This document shows, piece after piece, positions 1 through 12,409 of a DNA stretch of 64,000 nucleotides (position 1 is the first letter of the stretch; every line of letters begins with the position of its first letter). Source of the stretch: Sinotaia quadrata (taxonomy: Eukaryota > Mollusca > Gastropoda > Architaenioglossa > Viviparidae); assembly GCA_028829895.1 (NCBI GenBank), contig CM054179.1, positions 57,171,891 to 57,235,890 of the forward strand. Reading direction: 5' to 3'. Both the position numbers and the translations under genes were made by a program. The notes under the pieces are model-generated. The model saw only the letters and a program-made list of their open reading frames with translations. It made no database searches and was not told where the DNA came from.

Positions 1-1072
1 CCAGGAGCAGACATCGGAAGTGGCCATGACTTAGTGATGATGACCCTCCAACTATGTCTAAAGAAAGTCAACAAGCATGGCCCCAAAAGAATCAAGTTCA
101 ACCTTGACAAACTAAAAGACTCAGAGGTATCGGAAGCCTTCCAAGCAAAGATAGGAGGAAAATGTGCACCTAATTACTACTGAGTGCAGAGAAACCAGAC
201 ACATCGAATGACCTATTTAACACTCGAGTGATCCAAACAGCCAATGAGATCCTTGGCAATCATAGACGAGCAAAGAAACTTTGGGTTACAGTTGACATCC
301 TTGATCTGTGTGACAAGCGTTGAGAGCTAAAGAAACCTTGGGTTACATCTGACATCTTTGATCTGTGTGACAAGCGTTGAGAGCTAAAGAAACCTTGGGT
401 TACATCAGACATCCTTGATCTGTGTGACAAGCGTTGAAAGCTAAAGAAACCTTGGGTTACATCTGACATCCTTGATCTGTGTGACAAGCGTGGAGAGCTG
501 AAGAAGGAAGAAATCAGAAGTTGAAGGAGCAAAGCAATACAGGAACATTAATCAGATTATCAGAAAAAAGCATGAAAAAGGCAAAGGAGACGTGGATTGA
601 AAACCAGTGTAAAGATATAGAAGATAATATAAAGAAAAATAAAAGCAAAAAGGCATACCAACTTGTGAAAGACCTGACCAGTGTAAAACAAGGACGCTCC
701 TCCATCATTCAAGATAGTGGAGGGAATTGTCTTACAGAAGACCAAGACATTCTTAAGAGATGGACAGAATACTGCTCAGACCTACAGACAACACCATCCT
801 CCGAGAAGTAGAGACTGCAGTGAAATCATTGAAAAAGGGAAAGGCAGCAGGAATAGAGTACATCCCTGCAGAATTAGTCCAAGAAGGGGGAGAAGCCATT
901 ATAAGCGCCCTTAACAATCTGCAATAAGATCTGGCAGACAGGGGACTCAGTCACTCATAATAACGCTCCCGAAAAAAAAAAAGCAATTTGCAGCAATGTC
1001 AGAACGATAAGTCGTACATGCCACCCAAGCAAAGTCATGCTAGAGGTCAGATTAAACAGACTGAAGCTACCT
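1..1072 (+). pseudogene. Decayed non-LTR (LINE) retrotransposon fragment: endonuclease tail to early reverse transcriptase
   Basis: Frames on the plus strand resemble the region linking the AP-like endonuclease to the reverse transcriptase of jockey/CR1/RTE-type LINEs. Bases 1-180 read through GSGHDLVMMTLQ to KIGGKCAPNYY and a stop; GSDH(D/N)L is the usual end of the endonuclease fold. Bases 521-811 encode a basic stretch with AKETWIENQ, KAYQLVKDLTSVKQG and LKRWTEYCSDL. Bases 793-960 encode VETAVKSLKKGKAAGI and IPAELVQEGGE, typical of the start of the RT. Frameshifts, stops and an internal 56-bp tandem expansion (269-508) break the frame, and similarity fades near 1070. It is a dead fragment whose 5' part lies outside the window. 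The superfamily is recognised from motif style only; the exact clade is uncertain. Confidence 0.8.
269..508 (+). repeat. 56-bp tandem repeat, about 4.3 copies, inside the LINE fragment
   Basis: Units begin near 269, 321, 377 and 433 and share the core cttgatctgtgtgacaagcg. The unit is a piece of the LINE coding sequence (frame KKPWVTSDILDLCDKR) amplified in place. 56 is not a multiple of three, so the expansion itself destroys the frame. Confidence 0.9.
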
Positions 1073-2593
1073 GTATTAGTTACTATCATGGCTGTAAGTA
1101 TAGGGGGCCTCAAACTATCTTCTAGAGCTATCACTCTTCTATTCTGCTTTATCTATTATTATCTATCATTCATTCGTGCACTCGGCTTCTTGCGATAACA
1201 CCATCCCCCAAATCAACCAACCATCCAAACAAACAACGACCGCAAAAATTTCCAAAATTACCCAACCAAAAAACCTCCAACCCAGATAGGCCCTCCTCAG
1301 CATGACTACAAAAGAATAGAAATGAAATAAACAACCTTAGCACTTTTACGATGTCGATGTACGTCCCCGTGTTATTAAATACTTTGATAATTTACCTCGT
1401 GTACAGCCCTGCTCATAAAAGCGCTGCAGGTACTATTCGGTCAATTATCAAACAAACACAAAGTGCATTATCGCCTCGAGACATCTTACAAACCCTAGTG
1501 CATACTCTTAACATTCGATGAATTATCAAACAAACACAAAGTGCATTGTCACCTGGAGATATCTTGCAAACCCTAGGGCGTACCTTCAACATTCGGCGCC
1601 CGGGAGTAATTGCCCCCACTTCCAACCCAGTTTCGTTACTGCTGAACTGTTATTTAACATAGTACATCTCGTTGTATTGCTTTGTACACGTCTTTGAAAG
1701 TTATCGAGTTGCTAGCAAATGTGTACAATTATATTCCAATGAAGGTTAATTCATTTCAATGATTTTCAGTCATGCCCAAGCACGGCTAACACCTTTATTC
1801 GTATCGAGAATTTTAAAATGTACATAATGCCTACATGCTATTATTGGTATTATTTGTTATCGTTTTTCTTGTTTTTTAAGTCACCGGAGAGGAAGAAATA
1901 TCTGGACAGGACTAGAAGCCGGTGCAATGGTGTTAAGTGTAATATAATGAAGTCTAAGGCTCATTAAGGCGCCACATCTGGGAACGCTTGAATACAACAT
2001 GACGTCATTCAAAACGAAAAGGAAGCGATTCCCTCTTCCCACGCAATCAGCACTTTTAACAGCCCTGACTTTTTATCCAGATTCTCATTTCATTTTGTGT
2101 AACTCTAAATAGACTTCTTACAAAATAACACAAATTGAATCGATATGAAATGTACAAAAATATATACTCAGTTTGTTAAAATATATCCACTACCACCCAC
2201 CCAGACGCACGCACTAGTAAGTTTGTAAGCACGGAAACAAAACGAAAAAGGAAAACCTTTTCACATTCGACTGCAATAGGACTTTGAGGGATAATTTAGT
2301 GGTAGGTCATGCTAACTTAGTGCGTTGTGATTGAATGTCATATAAAATACACACGACTATCGAGGTTTTGTCGCAATCGAGGTGACCTTGCTAGAAAAAC
2401 AAAGTCAAGGTGATCTTGCGAGACGAAATGTTTTGTCATTGTGACATCAGGAAGACGAAGTGGCAAACTTTATTTTTAAAAAATAGTAGACTATAATACC
2501 AGTTTAGAATACATACAGTTATTTTCAGGTCGATCTTGAACAGTCAGAGATGGGAGACAGTTGGTCTGTATCAGCGATTATAGCTGTAAACCT
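1073..2593. other. Non-coding stretch with one 78-bp duplication
   Basis: No exon-like open frame is seen. Bases 1435-1591 hold two diverged 78-bp copies sharing aacaaacacaaagtgcatt. The rest is unique AT-rich sequence. Confidence 0.6.
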
Positions 2594-2890
2594 AAACATT
2601 TATTGTAAAAGTAAGGGTTGACTGAAATCAGTCATAAAATCGGAACACCAATATTTATTGTAAAAGTATTGGTTGACTGAAATCAGTCATAGATTCTGAA
2701 CACCAATGTTTATTGCAAAAGTATTGGTTGACTGAAATCAGTCATAGATTCTGAACACCAATGCTTATTGCAAAAGTAAAGGTTGACTGAAATCAGTCAT
2801 AGATTCTGAACACCAATGCTTATTGCAAAAGTAAAGGTTGACTGAAATCAGTTATAGATTATGAGCACCAATGTTTATTGTAAATGTTTG
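2594..2890. repeat. 55-bp minisatellite, about 5.4 copies
   Basis: Units at about 2597, 2651, 2706, 2761, 2816 and 2871 share the core ggttgactgaaatcagtcat. That core contains the palindrome-like tgactgaaatcagtca, so each unit can form a small hairpin. Confidence 0.9.
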
Positions 2891-3118
2891 ACTATTCATT
2901 CGTAGTGTGGACAATACATTACTGTATAAGTAGGGTCACTAAAATCAGTCAAAGCTAGTGTGAACCAATCATTATTACACTGAGGTTTTAATATTACTTT
3001 GTAAACAACTCTTAAATTAATTAATTTATCTTTACCGAGTTGGATACGTGCTAAAATATATTTGATATAGGAATATTGTGTGTGAATTTGGTTATTGAAA
3101 GTATTGTTATTGAACGTA

Positions 3119-3410
3119 TTACAGTGCATTTGGCCTAGCAGCTCTAATAATTTGGTATTACAGTGCATTTGGCCTAGCAGCTCTAATAATTTGGTATTAC
3201 AGTGCATTTGGCCTAGCAGCTCTAATAATTTGGTATTACAGTGCATTTGGCCTAGCAGCACAAATGGTTTGATAATACCGTCAGTTTGTAAAGCATTTCT
3301 AACAATTCAGTATAACATTATATTTTGTAAAGCATTTCTAACAATTCAGTATAACATTATATTTTGTAAAGCATTTCTAACAATTCAGTATAACATTATA
3401 TTTTGTATAG
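3119..3410. repeat. Two adjacent minisatellites, both of 39-bp period
   Basis: Array one (3119-3262, about 3.7 copies) has the core gtgcatttggcctagcag. Array two (3286-3410, about 3.2 copies) has the core aagcatttctaacaattcag. The units differ in sequence but share the same length and a loosely similar layout. Confidence 0.9.
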
Positions 3411-3892
3411 CAGCTCAAGCTGTAAGTACTGTACAACTGACGCTAATGTTCTTGCGCAATGAAAAATTCTTAAAGCACTGTAAAATTTGATATTTTTTTT
3501 GTCTTTCAGGTTTTCATCTTGTGAATTTGAAGGTCTGCTTAATGACCAAATCAAGCATGATGCCAATGGGTGAGAGGCATTAAAATTGTGACCAATACAA
3601 TAACAAAACTAAAAAAAAAAACCTTCAGAGCTATACAGATCAATACAAGACTCTTTATTTTGTATTGTTGTCACAAAATAGCTTATGAAGCCCACACCAA
3701 CCCTTTAAAAATAGACCACACACAAATCAACCCTCTATAAGGGCTGACTCATATCCCCAGGCTGGAAACATACCAGAATGTTCCAGACACTCACTAAATT
3801 AACCAAAGTGTGCATCTCAACCATGCAAAATAAACGTACTAGAAACTCACCTAATATTCACCGACCATTGAGGCAAATTATATTTTGGCTCC

Positions 3893-4088
3893 CAGCGTTA
3901 ATTAGTTAGAATCATATTGCTAATTCATATTACTGGTTATCAGCGTTAATTAGTTAGAATCATATTACTAATTCATATTACTGGTTATCAGCGTTAATTA
4001 GTTAGAATCATATTACTAATTCATATTACTGGTTATCAGCGTTAATTAGTTAGAATCATATTACTAATTCATATTTCTGGTTATCAGC
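3893..4088. repeat. 48-bp minisatellite, 4 copies
   Basis: Units start at 3893, 3941, 3989 and 4037 with core cagcgttaattagttagaat. They are nearly identical (gc/ac change in the first, one a/t in the last), which suggests recent amplification. Confidence 0.93.
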
Positions 4089-6060
4089 GCAGCAGGAAAC
4101 CATCTTGTGCATATATTACTGCCGAAGGTTTGTGGTTTTCCTTGCCTAGCCAATGTTATATGCATGTGTATCTCTTAACACTGACTATATTTTATATTGT
4201 TATATTTTACTTATGATATTAAAATGTAGGATGGCCATGTAATTAATTGTGCTCTGTCAGAGAACACATGAGGATGAATTCTTAGTCCATGTGCATTTTA
4301 CTGGCAGATTGGCACCCTATCAGAGACATTGATTGAACGATTCCTGAGCCATGACATAATGCTGGAAAGGAACCACATTATCTTGGATGTTGACTTTGAC
4401 GAGTATTGAAGAAACACCAGAGCAGAACAACCCTAGGGCCAAATACCAGTTCAATGGACCTTGTGCACATCTGCTACAACATTCACTGGTACCCTAAATG
4501 AAAAATGAGGTGATCCTAAGTTATGTAACTATAAAGTCAATTTCACATCTTCAGTCAAGATTCAATCAATTCAATCAAACTTTAATCAAAGTACTTTAAT
4601 GTTCACTCAGAAACTTTCAGTGTTTTCTTATAAATTAATTCACTCACATGAATGACCCAAATAACTACTACAGTGCCCTACGACTCAAAAACGAACATAC
4701 TCTTATGTTCACCACACAGTCGTGATTATGAACTATGACTATTTATAAACTCTAATTGTAACTGTTGAAGTATTTGCTATATGTAACCATGCTGTCTTAT
4801 GTTTTTCTTTTTTGTTGAATACATTTCTTGTTGACAGCAGAGGGCAATTTTACAAGTGTGGACATGGGGTACGGCGACTATAGAGGGCAATGTTACAAGT
4901 GTGGACATGGGGTACGGCGACTATAGAGAACAGGTATAATGACTGTACAATGTGACGGGACGAATATTGATAGAAGTAGGATGGGTACATTTATGGGTTC
5001 GTTCTTTCCACACAAAACCTTTTCACTCCATTCAGCTGAATACTAGCAATAATGACACGTTAAGTACCTTTATAAGGAGTGCCGAGGGGGAACGGCCGAG
5101 GGGAATAAAAGTCTAAGCAGCACTTCCTGTTTCTTTCTTTATTTTTTTATCTCACGTATTGTCCATGATTCAAAAGGAAGCGAATTGTAAAGCATACAGT
5201 ATTAAACTGGGAAGGGTGGAGTATAGTGGGGTGAGACCAGGAATTAAAAGAGCACTGCCTCAAGAGCTGTGAGTTCTTTATTGTGTTTGCATTCAGTAAA
5301 GTGCATCTCGCAATATTGACGATTATATTTATTTAATCATGTGGTTTGATTCGAGCTAAGAGTGAAATTTGTGTAATCGTTTGGCTTGATTACAGCTAAG
5401 TGTGAAGTATTTTAATCCTGTGGTTTGATTAGAGTTAAGAGTGCATTACCGTAACCTTATATTTGAGGTTATACATTCAAACTTGATAAGCCGGACTATT
5501 TGGCGAGGGGGTGGGTGGGCCAGGATTTGGCGAAAAGTTGGATTAGTGGAGTAACATTATTTAAGTTTCTAACAGTAAATAGGAGATATGAACATTAATT
5601 ATTTATTTGAGATTAAGTTACTGAGGACGATGTGCAGAGTTCGGACATCGACAAATAAGTGTAACGAGGTCAAAAAAAAGGAAGGGAAACAAGTTTGATG
5701 AGCGGGGGTGGGTGGAGAGGGGCGCTCGCTTAATGAGAAATGTCGGTCGGTGAGAAGCAGCACGCTACATGGGTGACGTGACATAGAAAGGTTACACCGT
5801 ATTTAGTTACATTTAGGCATATGACTCAATCTGCTCAACAATGAATACATTATTCTTGACATTTCAAATTGAGTTAGGATGAAATACCTATTATACAAAT
5901 ATTCAAGAGTGAATAAATTATATGAATATTTTATTCCGTTAAGAATGAAATAGTTTGTACTTGTGAATGGATATGAATTATAAGCGAAATATTAAAACTA
6001 GTAATTTTAATTAAGTAAATATTAAGTCTGGTTAGATTAGATTTTAATTAATATTTGTAT
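4089..6060. other. Mostly unique non-coding sequence with two small duplications
   Basis: No gene was found. Bases 4839-4926 hold two copies of a 43-bp unit (core tggacatggggtacggcgac). Bases 5325-5455 hold about 2.3 diverged copies of a unit of 57-60 bp (core gtggtttgatt...gctaag). The remainder is AT-rich with no recognisable feature. Confidence 0.6.
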
Positions 6061-6062
6061 TG

Positions 6063-6400
6063 ACTAAATTTGTCTATCCCTTTTTCTAGCTTGATTGTTA
6101 TATAAATTGTTAAATTGTCACAAAGTGACCCAATCTTGGGCTCTCCTTATGATGGTATTTTTGTAAGTGTCAGAGTTGGAGTAAGCAAATCGAGTTGAGA
6201 ATACGATAGAAACTGCTGATGCAATCCAAACCATATCCAACTAAATGAGTAGTTTTTATTATCCAATGGTTAAAATTTATGAGAACAAGACCAGCCATTG
6301 GGCTGAGATCAAAGGTTTACCTCCTGTAGAAAATTCTATTATCTAATCATTTGCATTTGGTGTGGAAAGAAGTCCGGTCATGAAAGGCAGCTGTTAGCTT
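6063..6400 (+). repeat. Dispersed repeat family A, forward copy 1
   Basis: This segment matches 12183-12407 in the same direction and 16500-16860 and 21713-21910 in reverse. Shared landmarks are ctatccctttttct, gggctctccttatgatggta, cgagttgagaata and gtagtttttattatcca. It extends to agtccggtcatgaaagg, also found in another copy. It is a non-autonomous dispersed element with no coding capacity seen; class unknown. Confidence 0.75.
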
Positions 6401-6695
6401 AATGGGGAAAACCTTTCTTTGTTTTACGTGAATCTTCTGGTTTACTGGTTATAAACCGCTATGACTGTGAAAGACGTGAGAAGTATCTACCACACTGTGG
6501 AAGTGGAAGTAACACACTGCACTCTATTGATGTATGGTGGCAAAGTTTGCTGACTACGAGCAATTTCTGATACAAAGAAGTTACTGGAAATTGCTACAAT
6601 TGTTGTTGTACCTGAGGGAGCTAATACGGCAGAGGACCAGATGGCCTCAAAAGAACAACGGCCAGTCAGTATTCTACAACGTGAGGAGGGAGATA

Positions 6696-7200
6696 CATGG
6701 AATTGACAATAATAACTTGTGATTTTGTTACACAATTGACAATAATAACGTGTGACTTTGTTACACAATTGACAATAATAACGTGTGACTTTGTTACACA
6801 ATTGACAATAATAACGTAAACAATAAACTTGTGACTTTGTTACATAGTTGACAATAATAATATGAACGATAAACCTGTGACTTTGTTACATAATTGACGT
6901 GAACTATAAACGTGTGACTTTGTTACACAATTGACAATACCAACGTGAACAATAAACTTGTGACTTTGTTACATAATTGACGTGAACAATAAAGTATGAT
7001 TTTGTTACACAATTGACAATATTAATGTGAACAATAAACTTGTGACTTTGTTACATAATTGACAATAATAACGTGAACAATAAAGTTGTGACTTTGTTAC
7101 ACAAGTGACAATAATAATAATAATATAAACAATAAACTTGTGACTTTGTTACATAATTGACAGTAATAACATGAACAATAAACGTGTGATTTTGTTATGA
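6696..7200. repeat. Degenerate minisatellite with core gtgactttgttacacaattg
   Basis: About 13 imperfect units built from gtgactttgttacacaattg followed by gacaataataacgtg, with or without aacaataaactt, so unit length alternates between about 35 and 46 bp. Confidence 0.85.
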
Positions 7201-7270
7201 AAAGCACGTAAAGATTACCGTGGCTTCGCCTAGACAAGGTTGCATATAAACTATGATTGCTTACCTCTAA

Positions 7271-7442
7271 TACATATAACATCTATTGTCATACAGAGCA
7301 AGTTGACTTCTGTACTTCTTATATTTAACTACTGTGAGAAGTGTTTATGTTCGTGAATACATATAACATCTATTGTCATACAGAGCAAGTTGACTTCTGT
7401 ACTTCTTATATTTCTACAGTGAAAAGTTTTATGCTTGTGAAA
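7271..7442. repeat. Two copies of an 81-bp direct repeat
   Basis: The core atacatataacatctattg occurs at 7271 and again about 81 bp later, followed in both by a stretch ending cttcttatattt. Confidence 0.85.
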
Positions 7443-7662
7443 AGCTTTCCTTTCTTTTCATGTCCCGACCGATATAATCAGTATTCCATTTTGACTGCTA
7501 CCTGAGTCGTAAGTTTAATGTACCATGTTTAGAGTTATTTTTAACTTCTCTTTATGATTCTGATAAAAATGTGGGTAGAATTGTATCATGGCTATCTAAC
7601 TTTACTTTATCAAGATGGTATTCAAGATGCGATTTACAGAGATATAACTAATTAATGTATGA

Positions 7663-7737
7663 ACGTTTGTGTGTGTGTGTTTCTTGTGCGATACATAGTT
7701 TCAAATCCATTCCTTCAAATTATATTATATATATATA

Positions 7738-7804
<67 letters not shown>

Positions 7805-7893
7805 GTGTGTGTGTGTGTGTGTGTGTATGTGTGCAATCGTGTGTTTCTTGTGCGATAGATAGTTTCAAACCGAATCCTTCAAATTTTATTTTT

Positions 7894-7956
<63 letters not shown>

Positions 7957-7960
7957 GTTT
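7663..7960. repeat. Compound GT / GA / TC microsatellite block
   Basis: (GA)n runs from 7741 to about 7801, (GT)n to about 7826, and (TC)n from about 7895 to 7954. A flanking motif (gtgtgtttcttgtgcgata ... gtttcaaa) is present twice, before the GA tract and between the two tracts. The GA and TC tracts are complementary and could pair. Confidence 0.95.
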
Positions 7961-8208
7961 TGGTATTGTATTGTTATTAACCGTATAGGTGTAGAGGGTG
8001 ACGATGGTGGTGGTGGTGGGGGAGAATCGCCGGTTATATTGCTGTTTACTTTCTCATTTAGGGTCAATTGGAAATATTTTACCTTCATTCACCCTAGTTA
8101 GAGAGCTGTTCTAGGTTGGAGCGAATGATCTTATCTCACCCTTCCCTCCTCCGGCCCAACACCGCTCTGTCTAACTGCTAAATTATAATCGTAAGTCGGA
8201 CACTGTAA

Positions 8209-8826
8209 ACCACTTGTCCATTCATACTTTTATTTATTTCAGTTCTGTCACCACTTGTCCATTCATACTTTTAATTATTTCAGTTCTGTCACCACTTGTC
8301 CATTCATACTTTTATTTATTTCAGTTCTGTCACCACTTGTCCATTCATACTTTTATTTATTTCAGTTCTGTCACCACTTGTCCATTCATACTTTTATTTA
8401 TTTCAGTTGTGTCACCACTTGTCCATTCATACTTTTATTTATTTCAGTTCTGTCACCACTTGTCTATTCATACTTTTATTTATTTCAGTTCTGTCACCAC
8501 TTGTCCATTCATACTTTTATTTATTTCAGTTCTGTCACCACTTGTCCATTCACACTTTTATTTATTTCAGTTCTGTCACCACTTGTCCATTCACACTTTT
8601 ATTTATTTCAGTTACGTCACCACTTGTCCATTCACACTTTTATTTATTTCAGTTCTGTCACCACTTGTCCATTCACACTTTTATTTATTTCAGTTCTGTC
8701 ACCACTTGTCCATTCACACTTTTATTTATTTCAGTTCTGTCACCACTTGTCCATTCACACTTTTATTTATTTCAGTTCTGTCACCACTTGTCCATTCACA
8801 CTTTTATTTATTTCAGTTCTGTCACC
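8209..8826. repeat. 41-bp minisatellite, about 15 copies
   Basis: Core cacttgtccattcatac then ttttatttatttcag. Copies are nearly identical, with a block change catac to cacac from about 8540 on. Since 41 is not a multiple of three and the unit has no forward stop, all three plus frames are open. These frames are not genes. Each unit carries a pyrimidine-rich tract ending in CAG. Confidence 0.97.
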
Positions 8827-8858
8827 CGAGTGAAAGAGTGGGCTAATCGTATAGCCAC

Positions 8859-9205
8859 CCAAATTAGGGCGATTATTTAATTAACCTATTACTCCAAATT
8901 AGGGCGATTATTTAATTAACCTATTACTCCAAATTAGGGCGATTATTTAATTAACCTATTACTCCAAATTAGGGCGATTATTTAATTAACCTATTACTCC
9001 AAATTAGGGCGATTATTTAATTAACCTATTACTCCAAATTAGGGCGATTATTTAATTAACCTATTACTCCAAATTAGGGCGATTATTTAATTAACCAATT
9101 ACTCCAAATTAGGGCGATTATTTAATTAACCTATTACTCCAAATTAGGGCGATTATTTAATTAACCTATTACTCCAAATTAGGGCGATTATTTAATTAAC
9201 CTATT
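8859..9205. repeat. 35-bp minisatellite, about 10 copies
   Basis: Core aaattagggcgattatttaa followed by ttaacctattactcc. It abuts the 41-bp array with only about 30 bp between. Copies are almost identical. Confidence 0.97.
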
Positions 9206-10312
9206 GATCAAGCAATGTTCGAATCTCACTAAATATTTTTTATCTTGTTCAATTTTATCTACGTACGTTTAATATCGGCTTTCCTTGCAAATCTATAAAT
9301 AGTTCTTTCCTTTACTATCCTGCAAATCTGAAGATTTTACATTTTTTGTTATTCTGCATAAAATATGCATATTTATTATTTTATTATCATGCAAATCTTC
9401 GCTTTTTATTATATTTGTGATCATGCAAATTTGAAGATTTTATTAATTATTTCCCTCCATGCCGACACTGAAAGGTTTGATACCAGACTGATAAAAATTA
9501 TTACTTTCACGGCATGTTTGTAATTTTAAATTCGAGTATGGAAGAAAATGTAAACCATAGCCATAAAATTGTCTTTACGAGCTATTCTTGTGTCTGTGTA
9601 AAGTAGGTTAGAAGCGTTATGCAAGAAGACTAAAAAGACTTTATTTATAGAATATATCTAGTATGGCTGTTTTTAAGTGGGGCGTGGCAAAATTTCGCTT
9701 ATTTCTTGCAAATGACCTTGTGACATTTCTAGAGGCTAAGAATGAGAACAACGCAATATGGCGTCGCCCCAACAAATGTGGAACAAATGGTCTTTGTGAT
9801 GTGAAATATTAAATAGAAACCTTCAAAGAAAATGCAAAAGAAAAAAGAAAAAAGAATTATCCTTCATCTTCAACACCACTACCACCCTCAGCCAAAAAAC
9901 TAAAAAAAACTCATCGCGCGCGCGCACACACACTAAACCTTACAAGGTGAATATCTACTGATATTTTGTGTGCAAACTATGGCATGGAGTATTACTCAGG
10001 AGTGTATTTGAATATTACTCAGGGGCGTCTTGGAGTATTACTCAGAGGGAGTATTGCACAGGAGTTTTAATAAGACTTACAACCAGCTGCTTTAGCTGAT
10101 TATTTTCAAATAAGCGCCGTAGTGAACACTTGTGAATGTTATTATAGTCAAAGTATGTGAAGGCTTAGTGCTATACATGGGAAGCAATCTTTCTTTTAAC
10201 ACTTGTCATTAAGAAAAAAATAGAAAAGAAGCGTGAATGGTGGGAGCGAAAGCTGTGAACGGTTTACTGGTAGATGACGCTACGTGTTGACGTGTCAGTT
10301 TACATTGCTGCA
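9206..10312. other. AT-rich non-coding spacer
   Basis: No gene is seen. It contains loosely repeated tcctgcaaatctgaagatttt-like pieces (9285-9450), an alternating CG/CA tract (about 9916-9932) and a degenerate gagtattactcagg repeat (9988-10055). Confidence 0.6.
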
Positions 10313-11214
10313 CCCTGAATAAATACGGTGCTATTTCCCATGCAGAATGAGTACGGTGCTATTTCCCATGCAGAATGAGTACGGTGCTATTTCCCATGCA
10401 GAATGAGTACAGTGCTATTTCCCATGCAGAATGAGTACAGTGCTATTTCCCATGCAGAATGAGTACAGTGCTATTTCCCATGCAGAATGAGTACAGTGCT
10501 ATTTCCCATGCAGAATGAGTACAGTGCTATTTCCCATGCAGAATGAGTACAGTGCTATTTCCCATGCAGAATGAGTACAGTGCTATTTCCCATGCAGAAT
10601 GAGTACAGTGCTATTTCCCATGCAGAATGAGTACAGTGCTATTTCCCATGCAGAATGAGTACAGTGCTATTTCCCATGCAGAATGAGTACGGTGCTATTT
10701 CCCATGCAGAATGAGTACAGTGCTATTTCCCATGCAGAATGAGTACAGTGCTATTTCCCAGGCAGAATGAGTACAGTGCTATTTCCCATGCAGAATGAGT
10801 ACAGTGCTATTTCCCATGCAGAATGAGTACGGTGCTATTTCCCATGCAGAATGAGTACAGTGCTATTTCCCATGCAGAATGAGTACAGTGCTATTTCCCA
10901 TGCAGAATGAGTACAGTGCTATTTCCCATGCAGAATGAGTACAGTGCTATTTCCCATGCAGAATGAGTACAGTGCTATTTCCCATGCAGAATGAGTACAG
11001 TGCTATTTCCCATGCAGAATGAGTACAGTGCTATTTCCCATGCAGAATGAGTACAGTGCTATTTCCCATGCAGAATGAGTACAGTGCTATTTCCCATGCA
11101 GAATGAGTACAGTGCTATTTCCCATGCAGAATGAGTACAGTGCTATTTCCCATGCAGAATGAGTACAGTGCTATTTCCCATGCAGAATGAGTACAGTGCT
11201 ATTTCCCATGCAGA
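10313..11214. repeat. 28-bp minisatellite, about 32 copies
   Basis: Core gaatgagtacagtgctattt then cccatgca. Variation is almost limited to one a/g position (acagtg or acggtg) and one cca[t/g]gc change, so the array is strongly homogenised. The ggtgct variant clusters at the left edge, with isolated later occurrences, a map of unequal exchange. Confidence 0.98.
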
Positions 11215-11574
11215 AGATGGTTGGCAAGGTCCGAGAGCGACGCTGAAAGCAACATACCTTGGAAACGGTTTTGTCGTGGTTGCTATAGTCTTGAAATATA
11301 TATTTATATAAAGTCCATCCAGTCCACTACACGCATACATTTTGACGATTGTTGTTACATACGCATGACAGCATAATGACAGAGAGAAGTTCAAAGTTCA
11401 CAGAACTAAAAATGTACATCTTTGTACCATTACATCTTTTTAATTGCATATGCTATAAAGATCCCGTTCAATGATATCATGTTTATGATATAAATGAACG
11501 AAGGATTTCAGCGTCCTTTGTAGTGCGGGCAGTAGACAAATTTCAGGTTTCAATTAAGAAATTTATCCATTAGT

Positions 11575-12060
11575 AGACCATACATGCCATTCACACTAGA
11601 TATGTCATTCGCACCAAACATGCCACTCACACCAGACATGCCACTCACACGAAGCATGCCGTTCACACCAAGCATGCTCCACTAACCAGACATGCCATAC
11701 ATAGCAGGAATACCATTCGCACCAGACATGCCATTCACACCAGACATGCCATTAGTGTCAAATATGTCATTCGCACCAGGCATGCCATTCACACCATAAA
11801 TGTCATTCGCACCATACATGTCATTCGCACCAGACATACCACTCACACCAGATATGCCACTCAAACCAGACATGTCACTCACACGAAGCATGCCGTTCAC
11901 ACCAAGCATGCTCCACTAACCAGATATGCCATACATACCAGGAATACCATTCGCATCAGACATGCCATTCACACCAGACGTTTCATTTACACCAGAGATA
12001 ACATTCAGAACAGACATGACTTTCACTAGCCATGCCATTCACACCGGAGATGACATTCAG
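11575..12060. repeat. Degenerate 18-bp satellite with a 232-bp higher-order duplication
   Basis: Units follow cattcacaccagacatgc with much variation. A roughly 75-bp block ending in ggaataccattcgca recurs at about 11648 and 11881, giving a higher-order period of about 232 bp. The 18-bp period keeps a minus frame open (11682-11909, G-V-N-G-M-S-like hexapeptides). No other sign of a gene. Confidence 0.85.
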
Positions 12061-12182
12061 AGTAGAGACTAGAAGGTGAGAGAACATAATAGATGTGAAA
12101 TATTTACTTTATTGCGAACTGCTAGTTAGTACTGTATTAGTGAGGAGTGTTACTGCTATTATTAGTCCTAGTACTACTTGTG

Positions 12183-12407
12183 GTGGAGTAAATTTGCCTA
12201 TCCCTATTTCTATTTTTTATATTGTTGTTATATTGTTGAAATGACCCGACCATGGGTACTCCTTATTATGGTATTTTGTTTAGTGTCAGTATTGGAGTAA
12301 ACACTCGAGTTGAGAATATGCTAGAAATTGCTGATGCAATGCAAGCCAGTTCAACTGAGTAAGTAGTTTTTATTATCCATTGGTTAAGATTAACGAGAAC
12401 GAGACCA
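12183..12407 (+). repeat. Dispersed repeat family A, forward copy 2
   Basis: Aligns with 6074-6293 over ctatccctatttct, gggtactccttattatggta, cgagttgagaatatgctaga and gtagtttttattatcc. It sits between two minisatellites, whose units begin exactly at its right end. Confidence 0.75.
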
Positions 12408-12409
12408 AA

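Noticed and set aside
8214..8880. Three plus-strand frames of 192-210 codons
   Set aside because: Artefact of the 41-bp array.
9390..9432. Two atgcaaat octamers
   Set aside because: They sit in a degenerate AT-rich repeat and no promoter or gene is nearby.
10313..11214. Possible CRISPR-like array with a 28-bp period
   Set aside because: The whole unit repeats with no unique spacers, and the window is eukaryotic. It is a minisatellite.
11682..11909. Minus frame with GVNGMS-like hexapeptides, possibly a structural protein
   Set aside because: The 18-bp satellite explains it. Stops bound it on both sides and the array decays without regard to frame.
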